Positions 62,071 to 64,000 of a stretch of DNA of 64,000 nt are shown in pieces (position 1 is the first letter of the stretch; the number at the start of each line of letters is the position of its first letter). Where the stretch lies: the NCBI GenBank assembly GCA_023418475.1, contig JAEZZO010000064.1, positions 1 through 64,000 of the forward strand. The letters are read 5' to 3'. This DNA is from Bacillota bacterium. GTDB taxonomy: Bacteria; Bacillota; Clostridia; Lachnospirales; Lachnospiraceae. Position numbers and translations under genes: made by a program. A model generated the notes under the pieces. The model was not told the DNA's origin. It saw only the letters and a program-made list of their open reading frames with translations, and did not search any database.

Positions 62071-62991
62071 ATGATTATCTATGATGTAATTATAATTGGG
62101 TCCGGACCGGCCGGTCTTTGTGCTGCAATTTATGCTAAGAGAGCACAGATGAGTTTATTAGTAATCGAAAGAGCTGGAATTAGCGGAGGTCAGGTTATTA
62201 ACACATATGAAGTGGATAACTATCCTGGTATACCAGGGATAGGAGGCTTTGAATTAAGTGTTAAGTTCCGTGAACATGCAGATCAGTTAGGAGCAACCTT
62301 TTTGAACGGTGAGGTAACGGATTTTTCTCTTGAAGGAGAGATAAAGGTAATAAAGATGGACAATGGAGACGAGTATAAGGCAAAAAGCGTTGTAATAGCT
62401 ACAGGTGGAGCTCCGCGTCATTTGAATATAGAGGGTGAGAACAAGCTCCAAGGCATGGGAGTCTCTTATTGTGCGACCTGTGACGGAGCCTTCTTTCGTA
62501 AGAAGGAAGTGGCTGTTGTGGGCGGAGGAGATGTAGCGATTGAAGATGCTATTTTTTTGGCAAGAATTTGCAGCCGGGTGTATGTAATTCATCGAAGGGA
62601 TCAGTTTCGAGCCTCCAAAAGTTTAACAACAAAACTGATGGCACTGGAAAATGTAACAATCTTATGGGATAGTGCGGTAGAAAGTATTAACGGAAAAGAT
62701 AATGTAGAATCAATTACCATTAAAAATAAAAAGATGGATAAAATAGATACGATTGCTTTATCAGGTGTATTTATTGCGGTCGGCTATTCTCCCAATTCAG
62801 AGGTTTACAGAAGAATAGTGGCAACAGATGACAGAGGTTATATCATAGCTGGTGAGAATTGTGAAAGTAATATACCGGGTATTTATGCGGCTGGAGATGT
62901 CAGAACCAAGGAACTTCGACAGATCATTACGGCAGCAGCGGATGGGGCAAATGCGATTACAGCAGTAGAAAAATATCTAAATATGTTATAA
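62071..62991 (+). CDS. trxB: Thioredoxin-disulfide reductase
   Basis: 306 residues, CAGGAGG SD. FAD loop IIIGSGPAGLCAAIYAKRA, redox CATC (Cys134/Cys137), NADPH loop VAVVGGGDVAIEDA, and GIYAAGDVRTKELRQIITAAADGA. Reduces thioredoxin with NADPH. Monocistronic by spacing. The upstream palindromic repeat may overlap its regulatory region. Confidence 0.95.
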   Translation: MIIYDVIIIGSGPAGLCAAIYAKRAQMSLLVIERAGISGGQVINTYEVDNYPGIPGIGGFELSVKFREHADQLGATFLNGEVTDFSLEGEIKVIKMDNGDEYKAKSVVIATGGAPRHLNIEGENKLQGMGVSYCATCDGAFFRKKEVAVVGGGDVAIEDAIFLARICSRVYVIHRRDQFRASKSLTTKLMALENVTILWDSAVESINGKDNVESITIKNKKMDKIDTIALSGVFIAVGYSPNSEVYRRIVATDDRGYIIAGENCESNIPGIYAAGDVRTKELRQIITAAADGANAITAVEKYLNML

Positions 62992-63077
62992 TATCTGATA
63001 TTTGATGTAAATTGTGGTAAATTAGTATAAATCAGGAAATAGTGCATGATAATTCTACAGTTTACGCATGATTATTA

Positions 63078-63106
63078 TTGACTATTTGTGTCAACTTTGT
63101 TATAAT
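63078..63106 (+). promoter_or_regulatory. Promoter of the SH3-domain protein gene
   Basis: TTGACT, 17 bases, TATAAT. The 120-base leader contains a 14-codon frame and the SD. Confidence 0.85.
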
Positions 63107-63180
63107 AAAACCATTGGATGTAATAAATTTGTAATATTTGAAACATATTACGATTTACAGTAGTTGGAAAATGGGAACTG

Positions 63181-63225
63181 ATGAAAAAAGTAATTTCTGG
63201 ATTACTTGCAATACTTGGAGGGTAA
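63181..63225 (+). other. Possible 14-codon leader peptide
   Basis: ATGAAAAAAGTA... reads MKKVISGLLAILGG and stops at 63225. Its last codons contain the GGAGGG SD of the next gene, so its translation would interfere with or couple to that start. No clear SD of its own. Confidence 0.3.
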
Positions 63226-63230
63226 AATAC

Positions 63231-64000
63231 GTGAGAAAAAATAAAGCGATTAAGTTGGCGGCAGGAATATTGTCAACTGCATTATTTTTATCTATTCCGT
63301 CTACGATTGCACGTGCGGACAGTTTTATTTCCGTTGAGCAGGGCGTGGCGGGAATTTCGGCAATACTGGCTAATACGACAGATCAGGATGTGGCAGATGC
63401 CTATCAATCCTCAATTGAGTCATTAAGTACAGAAAAAAAGTCACCTTATGATAATTTAGGTGTATCCATTGCCGGTGATTATGTGAATATAAGAAGAAAA
63501 GCATCAACGGACAGTAAGGTGTCAGGGAAATTATATCGTGGCTGTGCGGCCGATATTCTCGATCGACTAGATGATGGATGGGTTAAGATTAAGTCTGGTA
63601 AAGTAGAAGGCTATATTGCATCGGAGTTTCTTGCAATTGGTAACAAAGCAGAAACAATGGTTGATAAATACGCAACAAAGTACGCAACAATTACAAATCA
63701 AACAGTTAGAGTAAGAGATAAAAAGAGCAAAGAAGCATCCATATTAACACTTGTACCAGGCGGCGAAACCTATGTCGTTAGTAAAGAGTATGATGACTGG
63801 GTTGAGATTATATACGGCAGTGATGATGAAAGCAACAAAGAGTTAACAGGCTATGTCAGTAAAGAATGTGCGAATGTTTCGGTTGAATTCAAATATGCAA
63901 TTTCAATCGAAGAAGAGAATAGAATTAAGAAAGCACAGGAAGAGGCTTTAAAAGCTGAAATGGAGAGAAAGCTGAGACTGGCGCAGGAAGAAGCAGAGAA
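63231..64000 (+). CDS. Secreted SH3-domain protein, likely cell wall hydrolase (3' end outside window)
   Basis: At least 256 residues from GTG 63231 (GGAGGG, 8 bases). Signal peptide (KAIKLAAGILSTALFLSIPSTIARA), two bacterial SH3 domains (~83-145, DYVNIRRKASTDSKVSGKL; ~160-225, QTVRVRDKKSKEASILTL), then VEFKYAISIEEENRIKKA and a charged coiled coil that continues past the window. The order, and even the linker wording (VEF-K, EEE), matches the SleB-type protein at 35542, so a C-terminal hydrolase domain is expected. Confidence 0.85.
   Translation, partial: MRKNKAIKLAAGILSTALFLSIPSTIARADSFISVEQGVAGISAILANTTDQDVADAYQSSIESLSTEKKSPYDNLGVSIAGDYVNIRRKASTDSKVSGKLYRGCAADILDRLDDGWVKIKSGKVEGYIASEFLAIGNKAETMVDKYATKYATITNQTVRVRDKKSKEASILTLVPGGETYVVSKEYDDWVEIIYGSDDESNKELTGYVSKECANVSVEFKYAISIEEENRIKKAQEEALKAEMERKLRLAQEEAE

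Overview
The window looks like chromosomal DNA of an anaerobic, spore-forming, flagellated Clostridium-like Firmicute, most likely a Lachnospiraceae member related to Lachnoclostridium phytofermentans. This is inferred from strong Shine-Dalgarno (SD) sites with many TTG/GTG starts, tryptophan T-boxes, a tetrahydrofolate riboswitch, the rpsL-rpsG-fusA-tuf order, an mbl next to rod-type flagellar genes, and a CotJC spore-coat gene. No taxon-specific marker was compared. No rRNA, tRNA or CRISPR array was found.

Bases 1 to about 28,100 are the right-hand part of a siphovirus-type prophage; its left end and main integrase lie outside the window. In order: replication and early genes (replisome organizer, a LexA DNA-binding domain without its peptidase), a minus-strand pair behind a perfect SOS box, an ASCH protein, an ArpU/RinA-like late regulator followed by a helically phased TGTCG array and a weak-looking promoter, a small tyrosine recombinase, an AT-rich accessory cassette at 5.7-8.0 kb (TIGR04255-like protein plus two partners, with its own promoter and terminator), HNH and terminase genes, portal, ClpP-like protease, HK97 capsid, connectors, tail genes with a textbook -1 frameshift between the two assembly chaperones, tape measure, tail-tip and Ig-like proteins, then XhlA, holin and endolysin. 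A Dam-type methylase and a frameshifted SEC-C protein complete the right end. The prophage abuts a 5'-truncated cotJC, so it appears to sit inside a sporulation gene, like skin or SPbeta.

From 28.6 to 43.6 kb lies host DNA with metabolism and transport: tspO, a Trp T-box in front of a trpXYZ ABC transporter, an SDR, a decayed sugar-permease remnant, a THF riboswitch with folT, a SleB-type hydrolase with SH3 domains, plsC, a primary-type sigma factor, and trpB2 under a second Trp T-box plus a tandem SD-sequestering hairpin. YdcF and nitroreductase genes follow.

From 43.6 to 64 kb lie the str operon (rpsL, rpsG, fusA, tuf), mbl with three flagellar rod genes, recD2, a polysaccharide deacetylase, a nucleotidyltransferase, comF, a YvyF-type flagellar protein, cvfB, an acyl-ACP thioesterase, a methyltransferase, trxB, and the start of a second SH3-domain secreted protein cut by the window edge.

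The most unusual signals are: (i) two copies of an H-type pseudoknot with compensatory base changes placed against the SD sites of a nitroreductase gene and a flagellar yvyF-like gene, a candidate undescribed riboregulator; (ii) the prophage interrupting cotJC; (iii) the phased late-promoter array; (iv) the AT-rich cargo operon.
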